Position numbers and translations under genes: made by a program. Shown here one piece after another: positions 27,903 through 35,631 of a DNA stretch of 64,000 bases; within the stretch, counting starts at the first letter, position 1, and each line of letters opens with the position of its first letter. The notes below the pieces were generated by a model, which saw nothing but the letters and a program-made list of their open reading frames with translations, made no database searches and was not told the origin of the DNA. Origin of the DNA: Candidatus Saccharimonadota bacterium (GTDB taxonomy: Bacteria; Patescibacteriota; Saccharimonadia; Saccharimonadales; Saccharimonadaceae); the NCBI GenBank assembly GCA_017513185.1, contig JAFXGL010000003.1:42447-106446 (forward strand), read 5' to 3'.

Positions 27903-27969
27903 ATACTATATATAATAGCATAAAAATGACGGATTTTCGAGCATAAAGATTGTTTTTAATGCGAGAGTA

Positions 27970-30900
27970 TTAGACGTAGTTAGATGGGTCGTCAAGGAGG
28001 TCGCCGAGCTCAAGGAAGAGGTCGTCGGAGGTGGCGCCAGGGTTAGCGTCGTGGTATTCTTTGTATTTCTTGGCGATGAAGTCGAGACCGAACTTTTTAA
28101 GTTTCTTGAGGCTGCGTTTGTAGAATTCTTCGTCTTCGAGACCCTCGTCGTGGAGTTCGTGCATGGAGTCGACGAAGTATTCGTGGTTGTCGTAAGTAGG
28201 TGCTGGGCCGGCGTCGTCGTCAACATCAATTCCCTCTTCGCGGAGCTGGCGCTTGATTTCTTCTTGGCGCCTTTTGCGCTCGGCGGCTTTTTTGAGGTTG
28301 TATTTGGTGATTTTGGCGTCGTCGTTGAGGTCGAGCATATCACGAACTTGGGCTTTGGAGCCGAGGGCGGCACCGGAGCGGCGAGACTTGTAGATGAGCT
28401 CGAGGTTGCCTTTCTTGTCGAGGAGGGCCTGGAACTTTTCTTTGGCGTGCTCTTGGCGGGCAGCTTTTCTTTCTTCGTCGGTGAGATCTTTGTCCCAGTC
28501 GTCGGCAAGTTTGCCTTCTTTTTTGAGCTCGTCTTCACGTTCGTCAGCGAAGGATTCGATGAGCGGAAGGAGGAGGTCGGTGCGGAGGTTGAGGATTTGG
28601 CTGGAAGTTTGAGCCTCGATAAAGGTGTCGGTCTGCTTCTTGAAGTGAGCCTCGTCAAGACCGTAAAGCGGGTCGTCTTTGTCTTCCCAACGTTTGGTCC
28701 ATTTGCCTTTTTTCTTGCGATAGCCAGTGAGCCAGGCGGCTTGGTTTTGGATTTGTTCGGAGCCAGAAGGATATTTGAGGGCGGCGGAAATGAAGGCAGG
28801 GAGGAGGGAGTTGTAGATTTGGCCACGGCGCTCTATCATGCCGTCGTAGTCGACTTCGCCAGTTTCTGGGTTGGTGTAGGCCTTGCGGAGAGAGGCGTCC
28901 ATGTTGTCGTAGGCAGTGCGTTCGACGCCGTCCAAGGAAGTACCTTCCATGAGGATGACGGCGTCGCGCTTGACGTTGTCGGTGAAGTAAGTGCCGGTCT
29001 TGGGGTCGTATTCTTGGAATTTGCCGGTGATATATTCGTCGAAGGTGAGCGTGCGGTTGATGCGGGAAGGAACGCCGGTAGAGGTTTCGTTAAAGGCGCG
29101 GGCGGTTTCTAGGTTGATGAACTTACCATAGCGACGAAGGAGTGGGTCTTTATTGTTAACGTCGAACATGAGGAAGTTAGCAAGGGACTGGGAGGCGTGG
29201 GTGCCGAGCTGGACCTGGCCGTCTTTTAATACGTCGTCGATGGTGAGCTTGATGAGGTCGGTATCGCCGCGAAGGGAGAGAGTCTTCATGCCCATGACGA
29301 TGCTGTCGATGTATTGGCTGGACCTATGAGCATTAGTAAGGTCTTTGAGACGGTTAACCACTTCTTGGGTAGCAGGAATGTAGTCGAAGTAGTTGGCGAA
29401 TTTGCCATCGACAATCTTGTCTTGGACGGCGTGAGCCTGGGCAGCATAAGCGCCGGCGTAGTGGGTGTATTCGGTGTCGCCATCCATGATGCCTTTGATG
29501 CGATTGTAGTGTTCGAGGGCTTCTCGGTTGACCGGGCGGTGATAGAGAGCGTCTTGAGAGTGAGCGGTGAGGGCGGCCTCGAAACGTTCGTGGCGGAGCT
29601 CGGCGTTGTCGCGAGCAATCATTTCGCCGCGAGCGGTTTCGGTGATGAGGTCGTCAGCAGAATCACGGTTGCGAAGGTCTTGCGCCAAGACGGATTGGTA
29701 TTGGCGAGAGTTCGGGTCGATTTGTGAGCTGAGGCCTTTTTCGTAATCGTTGGCGTTTTTGGCGGCAAGCTGCTTGTTGCGGAGGTTTTGTTCGATGAGG
29801 GCTTGCATGGATTTGCCACGGCCAGTAACTTTGCCACGGCCGTTTTTGTAATTGGAGCTGAAGGCGGCGCCGCGGTTTTTGGCGGCTTCGAGGTAGGCGG
29901 CAGTGTCGGAAGCACGGCGGAATTTGAGATTTTGCATGTTTTGGCCAAATTGGCGACCATATTGCCAGGTGCGAGGCTTTTCTCCGAGATATTTGGCGCG
30001 GCGGTAAGCAGCTTCGTCTTTGCTCCAGCGGCTGACAGCGCCAACGGCAGGCTTTTGGATGGCTTTGGTAAGGGCGGAGTTGATTTGGCCAGGAAGAGTG
30101 CCGGACATCTTGAGGAGAGGCCAGGCGGCGAAGAGTGGAATGACCTTGACGGCGATACCCATGATGAGGACAACGGCGTCTTCGGCGGAGGCGATGATGG
30201 TCCAGCCGATGAGGGAGCAGGCGCCAAAGAGGGCGGCGAACATGGGGTAGAAGAAGAGCATTTGGGAGAGAGACTTTTTCCAGTTGGCGAACCATTTTTC
30301 TGTGTTGGGAAGGAGGTTGCAGACGAAGGCTAGGGGGCTAATCATGATGAGGAGGTAAACGAAGGCCTTGCGGGCGACGATGGTAAGGTAGGCGATACCA
30401 ACAGCGAGGACAGCGCCGAGGAGGACGGGGAGAAGGGCGATGAAGATGGCGCCGAGGCCGCCGGAAGCGCCAATGGCGAGGCCGCCCAAGGCGGTGCCGC
30501 CGATGAGGCCGGCGACTAGGCCGGAGAAGTCGACTTGGACGCCTTCGGCGCTGGCGATGAGGCCAGTGGCGGTGATTTGTTCTTCGACGCCGGTGAAGAG
30601 GTCTTTGACGGAGGCGCCGACGATATTACTAATGTCGACGAGAGCGGCGCAGATGATGTAGCTTAAGTTGATGAGGATGGCAGAGACGATAATCTTGGGG
30701 AGGAGTTTTTTGATACCATAGTTGGAGATGCCGAGGCCGGTGACTTGGGACCAGATGATGACGAGGAAGAAGATGACGAAGATGACGTTGGTGATGTCAC
30801 GGAAAATGGACCAGATTTGGTGGAAGGGGGAGTCGGAGTCGCTGGTGAGGGGGTCGACGACCAGCATGTCTTTGATGATGCCGTAGAGGCTGTCGGTGAC

Positions 30901-31158
30901 GCGGGCGAGGAAGCCGGTGGTGGGGCAGACAAGCCAACCAAGAGAGCCGGATTCATCGTAGCAAGTGTTGGTGGATTCCTCCTTGGTTTCCTCTTTGTTT
31001 TCTTCGGTTTTCTTTTCTTCAGTTTGACTTTGTTCGGAAGATGTGGTTTCTGGGTCGGCGTAAACAGGGGTAGTCAGGACTGCAAGAGGTGCGGTGAGCG
31101 CGAGAAAAAGAGCGCCCAGAGAAAGAACTAGTTTTTTGATTTTTTCTGACACACTCAT
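27970..31158 (-). CDS. VirB6/TrbL-like channel protein with long cytoplasmic tail
   Basis: A 1062-residue protein. The ATG at 31158 is chosen because a signal peptide (KKLVLSLGALFLALTAPLAV ending VYA) follows directly and AAAGGA lies upstream; the frame extends 27 codons further without support. A Glu/Thr-rich exported segment with two cysteines is followed by six to eight membrane helices (about residues 115-400, including Gly-rich GGTALGGLAIGASGGLG), and then about 650 charged residues. The topology matches VirB6-like proteins of Gram-positive T4SS. The tail is long and may act as a cytoplasmic platform. It heads the secretion operon. Confidence 0.82.
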   Translation of the reverse strand: MSVSEKIKKLVLSLGALFLALTAPLAVLTTPVYADPETTSSEQSQTEEKKTEENKEETKEESTNTCYDESGSLGWLVCPTTGFLARVTDSLYGIIKDMLVVDPLTSDSDSPFHQIWSIFRDITNVIFVIFFLVIIWSQVTGLGISNYGIKKLLPKIIVSAILINLSYIICAALVDISNIVGASVKDLFTGVEEQITATGLIASAEGVQVDFSGLVAGLIGGTALGGLAIGASGGLGAIFIALLPVLLGAVLAVGIAYLTIVARKAFVYLLIMISPLAFVCNLLPNTEKWFANWKKSLSQMLFFYPMFAALFGACSLIGWTIIASAEDAVVLIMGIAVKVIPLFAAWPLLKMSGTLPGQINSALTKAIQKPAVGAVSRWSKDEAAYRRAKYLGEKPRTWQYGRQFGQNMQNLKFRRASDTAAYLEAAKNRGAAFSSNYKNGRGKVTGRGKSMQALIEQNLRNKQLAAKNANDYEKGLSSQIDPNSRQYQSVLAQDLRNRDSADDLITETARGEMIARDNAELRHERFEAALTAHSQDALYHRPVNREALEHYNRIKGIMDGDTEYTHYAGAYAAQAHAVQDKIVDGKFANYFDYIPATQEVVNRLKDLTNAHRSSQYIDSIVMGMKTLSLRGDTDLIKLTIDDVLKDGQVQLGTHASQSLANFLMFDVNNKDPLLRRYGKFINLETARAFNETSTGVPSRINRTLTFDEYITGKFQEYDPKTGTYFTDNVKRDAVILMEGTSLDGVERTAYDNMDASLRKAYTNPETGEVDYDGMIERRGQIYNSLLPAFISAALKYPSGSEQIQNQAAWLTGYRKKKGKWTKRWEDKDDPLYGLDEAHFKKQTDTFIEAQTSSQILNLRTDLLLPLIESFADEREDELKKEGKLADDWDKDLTDEERKAARQEHAKEKFQALLDKKGNLELIYKSRRSGAALGSKAQVRDMLDLNDDAKITKYNLKKAAERKRRQEEIKRQLREEGIDVDDDAGPAPTYDNHEYFVDSMHELHDEGLEDEEFYKRSLKKLKKFGLDFIAKKYKEYHDANPGATSDDLFLELGDLLDDPSNYV

Positions 31159-31268
31159 ACAGATGTAGTTATCCTTTAAATTATAGCATTTTGAACGATA
31201 AAAGTCAAGATAATATAGAGGTTTTGCCTCGCTAGTCAAAAATCCTTTCCTTGTGTTATAATGAGAGT
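31159..31268. promoter_or_regulatory. Divergent promoters of the T4SS operon and pilin array
   Basis: Minus strand: TATAAT (31180-31185) with AAAGGA before the VirB6 ATG. Plus strand: TATAAT (31257-31262) exactly six bases before the pilin ATG at 31269, so that transcript is leaderless. The secretion machine and its presumed pilins share one 110-bp control region. Confidence 0.7.
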
Positions 31269-31757
31269 ATGAGAAAGAAACTTTTGGGGATTATTGCGGG
31301 GATGTTAATGGTGGCGGGGGCGTTGGCGCCGACGGGGGTGTTTGCGGCTACGTGTCGGTCTGATGTGAAGTTCCTGGGGATGGACCCGTGGTATGCGACA
31401 CTGGAGTGCAACGAGAATGGGGATATTTCTGAGAGTAATTTTAGCAAAGATAATTTGCAAGGAACAGTGTTGAGGATTATTGGGACGGTAGTGAAGGATT
31501 TGATGTTCCTAGGGGGGCTACTGGCGGTGGGACTAGTGATGTATGGTGGGTTCTTGATGGTGACGAGCCAAGGTAATCCGGCGGGGGTGGAGAAGGCGAA
31601 GAAAGTCATCTCTGGGGCGATTGTGGGGCTGATAATTGCGATATTGGCATATGCGATTGCGACGACGGTACTGAAACTGACGATGAACGCGGGGGCTAGC
31701 ACGACCGGGTTGGTGAGGAAGACGAGCGTGGCGCTAACGGAAGGAGGGGAGGCGTAA
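31269..31757 (+). CDS. VirB2/TrbC-like pilin, copy 1
   Basis: A 162-residue protein with signal peptide (KKLLGIIAGMLMVAGALAPTGVFA), a short exported loop with two cysteines (ATCRSD, LECNEN), and two membrane helices separated by a basic loop (NPAGVEKAKKVISGA), followed by AILAYAIATTVLKL. This two-helix topology with a small positively charged loop is that of VirB2/TrbC pilins. The ATG at 31269 fits both signal peptide and leaderless promoter. It leads the pilin array. Confidence 0.8.
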   Translation: MRKKLLGIIAGMLMVAGALAPTGVFAATCRSDVKFLGMDPWYATLECNENGDISESNFSKDNLQGTVLRIIGTVVKDLMFLGGLLAVGLVMYGGFLMVTSQGNPAGVEKAKKVISGAIVGLIIAILAYAIATTVLKLTMNAGASTTGLVRKTSVALTEGGEA

Positions 31758-31758
31758 G

Positions 31759-32076
31759 ATGATAAAGGAGCTATTGGTTAGGTTTGCCGTTGACGAGTCG
31801 GGAAAGTATGATGAGATAAAAGGACATATAAAGGATAGGGTGCCGAACGCTAATGCATCGGATTTTAGTGCGACGAATATTATCAATTATTTGTTGTATG
31901 CAGGTGGAATTGCGGCAGTGGTGATGATAATTGTGGCGGGATTACAAATGTCGGCGAGTGCGGGGGATGCTGGAGCGTTGGCGAAGGCGAAGAGGACGAT
32001 GATATGGGCGATTGGGGGGCTTGTAGTGATGATACTTGCGTATGCAATCGTCAATTTTGTGATTGGTAAATTGTAA
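31759..32076 (+). CDS. VirB2-like pilin, copy 2 (no signal peptide)
   Basis: A 105-residue protein with a charged N-terminus (KELLVRFAVDESGKYDE) in place of a signal peptide, then the shared two-helix unit: INYLLYAGGIAAVVMIIVAG, SAGDAGALAKAKRTM and VVMILAYAIVNFVIGKL. One base separates it from copy 1, whose 3' end supplies a GGAGG ribosome site. The lack of an export signal suggests insertion by YidC or a different role from the other copies. Confidence 0.75.
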   Translation: MIKELLVRFAVDESGKYDEIKGHIKDRVPNANASDFSATNIINYLLYAGGIAAVVMIIVAGLQMSASAGDAGALAKAKRTMIWAIGGLVVMILAYAIVNFVIGKL

Positions 32077-32147
32077 ACAAATTAGATAAGCCTTGATAAT
32101 GCTTGTGGTTTTTGGTATGATAAAAATAAGCTAAAAGAAAGGATAAA

Positions 32148-32570
32148 ATGGTTTTATCTAATAAAATTAAAACTGCAGTAGTGGCCGTGGTGTTGGCTGT
32201 GGCAGGGGCTGGTGCGGGCGTGTTGTTGATGCCGCAAGCGGCGCATGCGCAAACGTATGAGCAATGTATCCAAGCTGCGGGAAACGACGCAAAGAAGAAG
32301 GCGCAGTGCGGAATGAACAATACAGTGGACGATCCGAACAGTGAGCCGACGCTGGATGGAACTGTGAAGAATATCATCAATGCCGTGCTGTATGTCGTTG
32401 GCATCTTGGCTGTCGTGATGGTAATCATTGGCGGCGTGCAGTATACGACTTCTGGTGGTGATTCTGCCGCAGTGACTAAAGCTAAGAATACTATTCTCTA
32501 TGGTATTGTGGGTCTCGTGATTGCCATTCTGGCGTATGCCATCGTGAACTTTGTGGTTGGTAAACTTTAA
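32148..32570 (+). CDS. VirB2-like pilin, copy 3
   Basis: A 140-residue protein: signal peptide ending AAHAQ, a variable exported part of about 35 residues with two cysteines (YEQCIQ, AQCGMN), and the conserved 69-residue C-terminal unit starting TVKNIINAVLYVVG and ending IVNFVVGKL. It has its own TATGAT-type promoter and AGAAAGGA ribosome site. The C-terminal unit is residue-for-residue the same as in copies 4 and 5. Confidence 0.8.
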   Translation: MVLSNKIKTAVVAVVLAVAGAGAGVLLMPQAAHAQTYEQCIQAAGNDAKKKAQCGMNNTVDDPNSEPTLDGTVKNIINAVLYVVGILAVVMVIIGGVQYTTSGGDSAAVTKAKNTILYGIVGLVIAILAYAIVNFVVGKL

Positions 32571-32593
32571 TTAATAAATAAAAGGAGAAAAAG

Positions 32594-32992
32594 ATGTTAG
32601 ACAAGATTAAATTGGCGGTGGCATCCTTGGCCCTAGTAGTGGCGGGAGCCGGGGCGGCGTTGGCGCCGACGGCAGTGTATGCTGATGCGAAGGGTGAAGC
32701 GATGTCGGGCGTGAATGCGTCGCAGACTGGTACATCTGGGGATACGGCCGTACACGATACGGGTGCAGGGTCGCTCGATTCGACTGTGAAGAATATCATT
32801 AATGCCGTGCTGTATGTCGTCGGTATCCTCGCCGTGGTGATGGTAATCATCGGTGGTGTGCAGTATACGACTTCCGGTGGTGATTCTGCTGCAGTGACAA
32901 AAGCTAAGAATACTATTCTCTATGGTATTGTGGGCTTGGTTATTGCCATTCTAGCCTACGCGATAGTCAATTTTGTAGTTGGCAAATTGTAA
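32594..32992 (+). CDS. VirB2-like pilin, copy 4
   Basis: A 132-residue protein with signal peptide (cleavage near TAVYADA), a short Gly/Ser/Thr-rich exported part without cysteine, and the same 69-residue C-terminal unit as copies 3 and 5. Its DNA uses more different synonymous codons in that unit than the other two. AAAGGAG precedes the ATG. It lies 23 bp after copy 3, so the two are probably co-transcribed, and a terminator follows. Confidence 0.8.
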   Translation: MLDKIKLAVASLALVVAGAGAALAPTAVYADAKGEAMSGVNASQTGTSGDTAVHDTGAGSLDSTVKNIINAVLYVVGILAVVMVIIGGVQYTTSGGDSAAVTKAKNTILYGIVGLVIAILAYAIVNFVVGKL

Positions 32993-32996
32993 ATTT

Positions 32997-33027
32997 AAAA
33001 AGAAGCCCAAAAGGGCTTCTTTTTGTT
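32997..33027 (+). terminator. Terminator between pilin copies 4 and 5
   Basis: AGAAGCCC-AAAA-GGGCTTCT (33001-33020) followed by TTTTTGTT; a textbook hairpin ending the copy 3-4 transcript. Confidence 0.92.
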
Positions 33028-33084
33028 GATAAAATCGTTGCGGTTTGGTATGATAAGCTTAAGTAAAAAGAAAGGAAATTTCTA

Positions 33085-33486
33085 ATGAGTTTATCTAACA
33101 AAGTTAAAACTGCAGTGATGGCTTTGGTGCTAGCCGTGGCTGGCGTGGGAGTAGCATTGGCGCCGAATGCAACATATGCGACTGATGTTTGCCAGGGTTT
33201 GTCGGCGCAAGATTGTGCCAAGAAAGGGATGGGGGAAGCTGATCCCGATAACGGACAAGGTGCGACTTTGGATGCGACTGTGAAGAATATCATCAATGCC
33301 GTGCTGTATGTCGTTGGCATCCTCGCTGTGGTGATGGTAATCATTGGCGGCGTGCAGTATACGACTTCTGGTGGTGATTCTGCCGCAGTGACTAAAGCTA
33401 AGAATACTATTCTCTATGGTATTGTGGGCCTCGTGATTGCCATTCTGGCCTATGCGATAGTCAATTTTGTAGTTGGCAAACTATAA
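33085..33486 (+). CDS. VirB2-like pilin, copy 5
   Basis: A 133-residue protein with signal peptide (VALAPNATYA), a variable exported part with two cysteines (VCQGLSAQDCAKK) and the invariant C-terminal unit. At DNA level most of that unit follows copy 3, but its last 30 bases follow copy 4, a mosaic typical of gene conversion. It has its own TATGAT promoter and AAAGGA site. Confidence 0.8.
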   Translation: MSLSNKVKTAVMALVLAVAGVGVALAPNATYATDVCQGLSAQDCAKKGMGEADPDNGQGATLDATVKNIINAVLYVVGILAVVMVIIGGVQYTTSGGDSAAVTKAKNTILYGIVGLVIAILAYAIVNFVVGKL

Positions 33487-33490
33487 ACTT

Positions 33491-33579
33491 CGCTATACTT
33501 CGTTAGCGATTGCGCTTCGCAGGAGACGTACCATTGAGTACGTCTCCTTTGCGATGCTCGTCGCTGCCTTGTCTAGCTC
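33491..33579. repeat. Intergenic palindromic element after the pilin array
   Basis: An imperfect palindrome of about 89 bp centred at 33535. The core is a perfect 11-bp stem AGGAGACGTAC/GTACGTCTCCT (33521-33548) with a six-base loop; outer arms also match imperfectly (AGCGAT with GTCGCT, CTTCGC with GCGATG). The GAGACGTA core is shared with the palindrome inside murE. It could also end pilin transcription. Confidence 0.7.
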
Positions 33580-33595
33580 GTTTCTAGTTTACCAA

Positions 33596-33622
33596 CAAAA
33601 AGCCGCTCTTTGGAGCGGCTCG
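33596..33622 (-). terminator. Terminator of the hsp20 gene
   Basis: On the minus strand AGCCGCTC-CAAA-GAGCGGCT is followed by TTTTTG, three bases after the hsp20 stop. Confidence 0.9.
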
Positions 33623-33625
33623 AGT

Positions 33626-34159
33626 TTATTGAACTGGGATGACCTTGGGGGCCTCAACCTTTTCCTTCTCGAAGGTGATGGTGAGGACGCCGTCTCTTAA
33701 TTCGGCCTTGACGGAGTTTTCGTCTTCGCGGACGGCGACAGGAAGAGCGATGGTGCGAGAGAATTCGCCCCAGTAGCATTCCTGGATGTGCCAGCGCGTG
33801 GTTTGGTCGTCTTCCCCGCCGGAGAGGACGCCGGAAATGGTCAGAATTGAGTCGTGAATGGAAACGTTCAAATCGGACTTTTTAATGCCCGCGGTGCGAG
33901 CTTTGATAACTAGTTTGTCGGCGGTCTCATAGACATCTACAGCGAGCTGTCCAGGAAAATCATCGCCAGTTTCCCACCCATCATCCCCCTCATCTGATGG
34001 TTCGATAGCTTCTTCTTCCTCGGGCGCGGCGACGGCTTCTTCTTCTGCCGGGGCGGCAGCGGGCTCGTCGGGCTCGAGCATAGTGGTAGCGTCGTCTTCA
34101 AGAAAGGCGGCCGCTAATTCATCTTCCATCAGCATGTCATCGTTGGTTTTACGAGCCAT
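33626..34159 (-). CDS. Small heat-shock protein (Hsp20/alpha-crystallin domain)
   Basis: A 177-residue protein. An acidic Glu/Ala-rich N-terminal extension (about 70 residues) precedes an alpha-crystallin domain: QLAVDVYETADKLVIKAR, KSDLNVSIHDSILTISG and the closing SVKAELRDGVLTITFEK, with a C-terminal VIPVQ resembling the I-x-I/V tail that joins oligomers. It should hold unfolded proteins. A GGAGG site supports the ATG at 34159. The acidic extension is longer than usual for the family. Confidence 0.88.
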   Translation of the reverse strand: MARKTNDDMLMEDELAAAFLEDDATTMLEPDEPAAAPAEEEAVAAPEEEEAIEPSDEGDDGWETGDDFPGQLAVDVYETADKLVIKARTAGIKKSDLNVSIHDSILTISGVLSGGEDDQTTRWHIQECYWGEFSRTIALPVAVREDENSVKAELRDGVLTITFEKEKVEAPKVIPVQ

Positions 34160-34232
34160 ACTCGGTTTTCCTCCACTTTATATAGTATATGCTTAATTAT
34201 AAAGACAAGATTTGATAAAATCAAGGGAGAAT

Positions 34233-34943
34233 ATGAGATTTGACATAAAAAATGTTGTAAAAAATATTGCGGATGGGCTATTCCCTCCCCGTTGTCGGGG
34301 GTGCGGGGAGGCCGGGGCGTATTTATGCAAGTGTTGTAAAAAATACATAAGCGATAACATGAAGGCGAGAAAATTGGAGGGCGTGGGCGGGGTGTTTGAC
34401 GAGGCGGTGTATTTGGGATATAGGGATGAGATATTGGGCGAGCTTATTGAGGAGGCGAAGTATGAGAGCGTGAGAGGGGAACTTTTGGAGATAGCGGAGG
34501 TGGTGTGGCGAGGGTATTTGCAGGGGCTGGGAGAGGTGGTGCTGGTGCCGATGCCGACGAGCCGGAAACATGTGCGAGAGCGGGCGATGGACCATATGGA
34601 TAGGATTTGCCGGGAGGTGGAGAGGCTGTCGGGCGGGAAGGCAAAGAGGGTGAGGCTGCTTACGCGGGCGAAAGATACGGTACAAGTGGGGGCGTCGCCA
34701 GAGGTGCGAAAGAAGCAGGCGAAGGAGGCGGTGAAGGCGGATGAGAAAGTGGTGGCGGAGATTTTGCGAGAGAGGCCGGAGGCGAGAGTGGTGCTGATGG
34801 ATGATGTGTGGACGACGGGAGCGAGTATGATGGAGGCGGGGAAGCTATTACGCAAGGCGGGAGTGAGTAAGCTAACGGCGGTGGCTATCACAAAAAGCCG
34901 GACCCGCAAGAGTCCGGCAATAAGACATGGCGAGATTGACTAA
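34233..34943 (+). CDS. ComF-family phosphoribosyltransferase-like protein
   Basis: A 236-residue ComF-like protein with an N-terminal zinc-finger-like cluster (PPRCRGCGEAGAYLCKCC) and a C-terminal phosphoribosyl-binding loop RVVLMDDVWTTGASMMEA. ComF proteins assist DNA uptake in naturally competent bacteria. A TTG at 34212 in frame is possible, but the ATG at 34233 puts the cysteine cluster at the normal place. Its stop overlaps the stop of a convergent pilin gene, and its 3' end contains that gene's terminator. Confidence 0.87.
   Translation: MRFDIKNVVKNIADGLFPPRCRGCGEAGAYLCKCCKKYISDNMKARKLEGVGGVFDEAVYLGYRDEILGELIEEAKYESVRGELLEIAEVVWRGYLQGLGEVVLVPMPTSRKHVRERAMDHMDRICREVERLSGGKAKRVRLLTRAKDTVQVGASPEVRKKQAKEAVKADEKVVAEILRERPEARVVLMDDVWTTGASMMEAGKLLRKAGVSKLTAVAITKSRTRKSPAIRHGEID
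34891..34919 (-). terminator. Minus-strand terminator inside the comF 3' end
   Basis: On the minus strand GCCGGAC-8 nt-GTCCGGC is followed by TTTTTGTG. It lies within the last codons of the convergent comF gene, about 20 bp past the stop of pilin copy 6. Confidence 0.8.
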
Positions 34944-35311
34944 ACAACGAGGCCAAGCACGAAGCTGACGATAGAGTAGGCAAGAATGGCAATCACGAGG
35001 CCAATGAGGGCGTAGAGAATGGTGTTCTTGGCGTCGGTGACGGCTTTAGCGTCGCCAGCGGAGAGGGCGTATTTGACGCCGCCGACGATGAGCATGATGA
35101 CGGAGATGATGCCGAGGACGTAAAGGATGGTATTGGTGACGTTGTTGATGACACCGCCGTTGCCGATGAGGGTGGTGGGCATTTCGTCGGTCTTGGCAGC
35201 TTCGATACCGTCACGGACGGAGAGAGCCATGACAGCTTTGCCAGCGCTCAAAGTGGCAAAAGTGGCGATGCCGGCGATGGCTTTAGATGCGGTTTTAGTA
35301 ATTTTGTTCAT
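34940..35311 (-). CDS. VirB2-like pilin, copy 6 (divergent, separate locus)
   Basis: A 123-residue protein with a weak signal-like start (KAIAGIATFATLSAGKAVMA), a short exported part without cysteines and the two-helix unit: NTILYVLGIISVIMLIVGG, LSAGDAKAVTDAKNTILYA and AILAYSIVSFVLG. It is clearly related to the array copies but more diverged. The ATG at 35311 is the second Met of the open frame. Its own terminator is embedded in comF. Confidence 0.75.
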   Translation of the reverse strand: MNKITKTASKAIAGIATFATLSAGKAVMALSVRDGIEAAKTDEMPTTLIGNGGVINNVTNTILYVLGIISVIMLIVGGVKYALSAGDAKAVTDAKNTILYALIGLVIAILAYSIVSFVLGLVV

Positions 35312-35390
35312 ATGATCTCGCAATTAGTTAATGATAAATAATGATTTAGCTTATTATAGCACAGTTTGTAAGAAAATGCAAGAAGAAAAA

Positions 35391-35432
35391 TGGCGGAGGG
35401 TGGGAGAACACTGCGTGCTCTCCGGCCCCTCC
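35391..35432 (-). other. tRNA-Ser-derived acceptor minihelix
   Basis: A 17-bp copy of the tRNA-Ser 3' end (TGGCGGAGGGTGGGAGA) recurs here 87 bp from the gene. On the minus strand the 42-nt segment starts GGAGGG, ends CCCTCC-G-CCA like the tRNA acceptor stem, and folds through an internal loop into a nine-pair arm (GGAGAGCAC/GTGTTCTCC, one G-U) closed by GCA. It is either a decayed tRNA copy or a small tRNA-like RNA. Confidence 0.5.
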
Positions 35433-35439
35433 TTCAAAA

Positions 35440-35474
35440 ACAAAAATCCCGAAGATAAATCTTCGGATTTTAAT
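35440..35474 (-). terminator. Terminator of tRNA-Ser(GCU)
   Basis: On the minus strand AAAATCCGAAGAT/ATCTTCGGGATTTT forms a long stem ending in TTTTTGTTTTTG, directly behind the tRNA. Confidence 0.88.
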
Positions 35475-35477
35475 TTT

Positions 35478-35570
35478 TGGCGGAGGGTGGGAGATTCGAA
35501 CTCCCGCTCCAGGTTTCCCCAGACTAACGATTTAGCAAACCGTCCCCTTCAGCCACTTGGGTAACCCTCC
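35478..35570 (-). tRNA. tRNA-Ser(GCU)
   Basis: Ninety-three bases. The acceptor stem GGAGGGT pairs with ACCCTCC, followed by discriminator G (serine identity) and an encoded CCA. The anticodon loop reads TTGCTAA with anticodon GCT (codons AGC/AGU). A long variable arm (GTCTGGGGAAACCTGG region) confirms a class II serine tRNA, and the T-arm has GTTCGAATC. Confidence 0.95.
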
Positions 35571-35631
35571 GTCTCTATACATTCTATCATAGTTTTTTAT
35601 TTTGTGGAGAAAAATATGGTACAATGAGATT

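Noticed and set aside
28051-29112. Long open frame (353 codons) antisense to the VirB6-like gene
   Set aside because: Phe/Val/Glu-rich shadow frame created by codon bias of the opposite strand; no start signal and the opposite strand has clear family features.
35391-35494. Integrative-element attachment sites flanking an island
   Set aside because: The repeats of the tRNA 3' end are only 87 bp apart with just a terminator between them, too small for an inserted element.
35331-35564. 77-codon open frame across tRNA-Ser
   Set aside because: It reads through the tRNA gene and its terminator and has no ribosome site.
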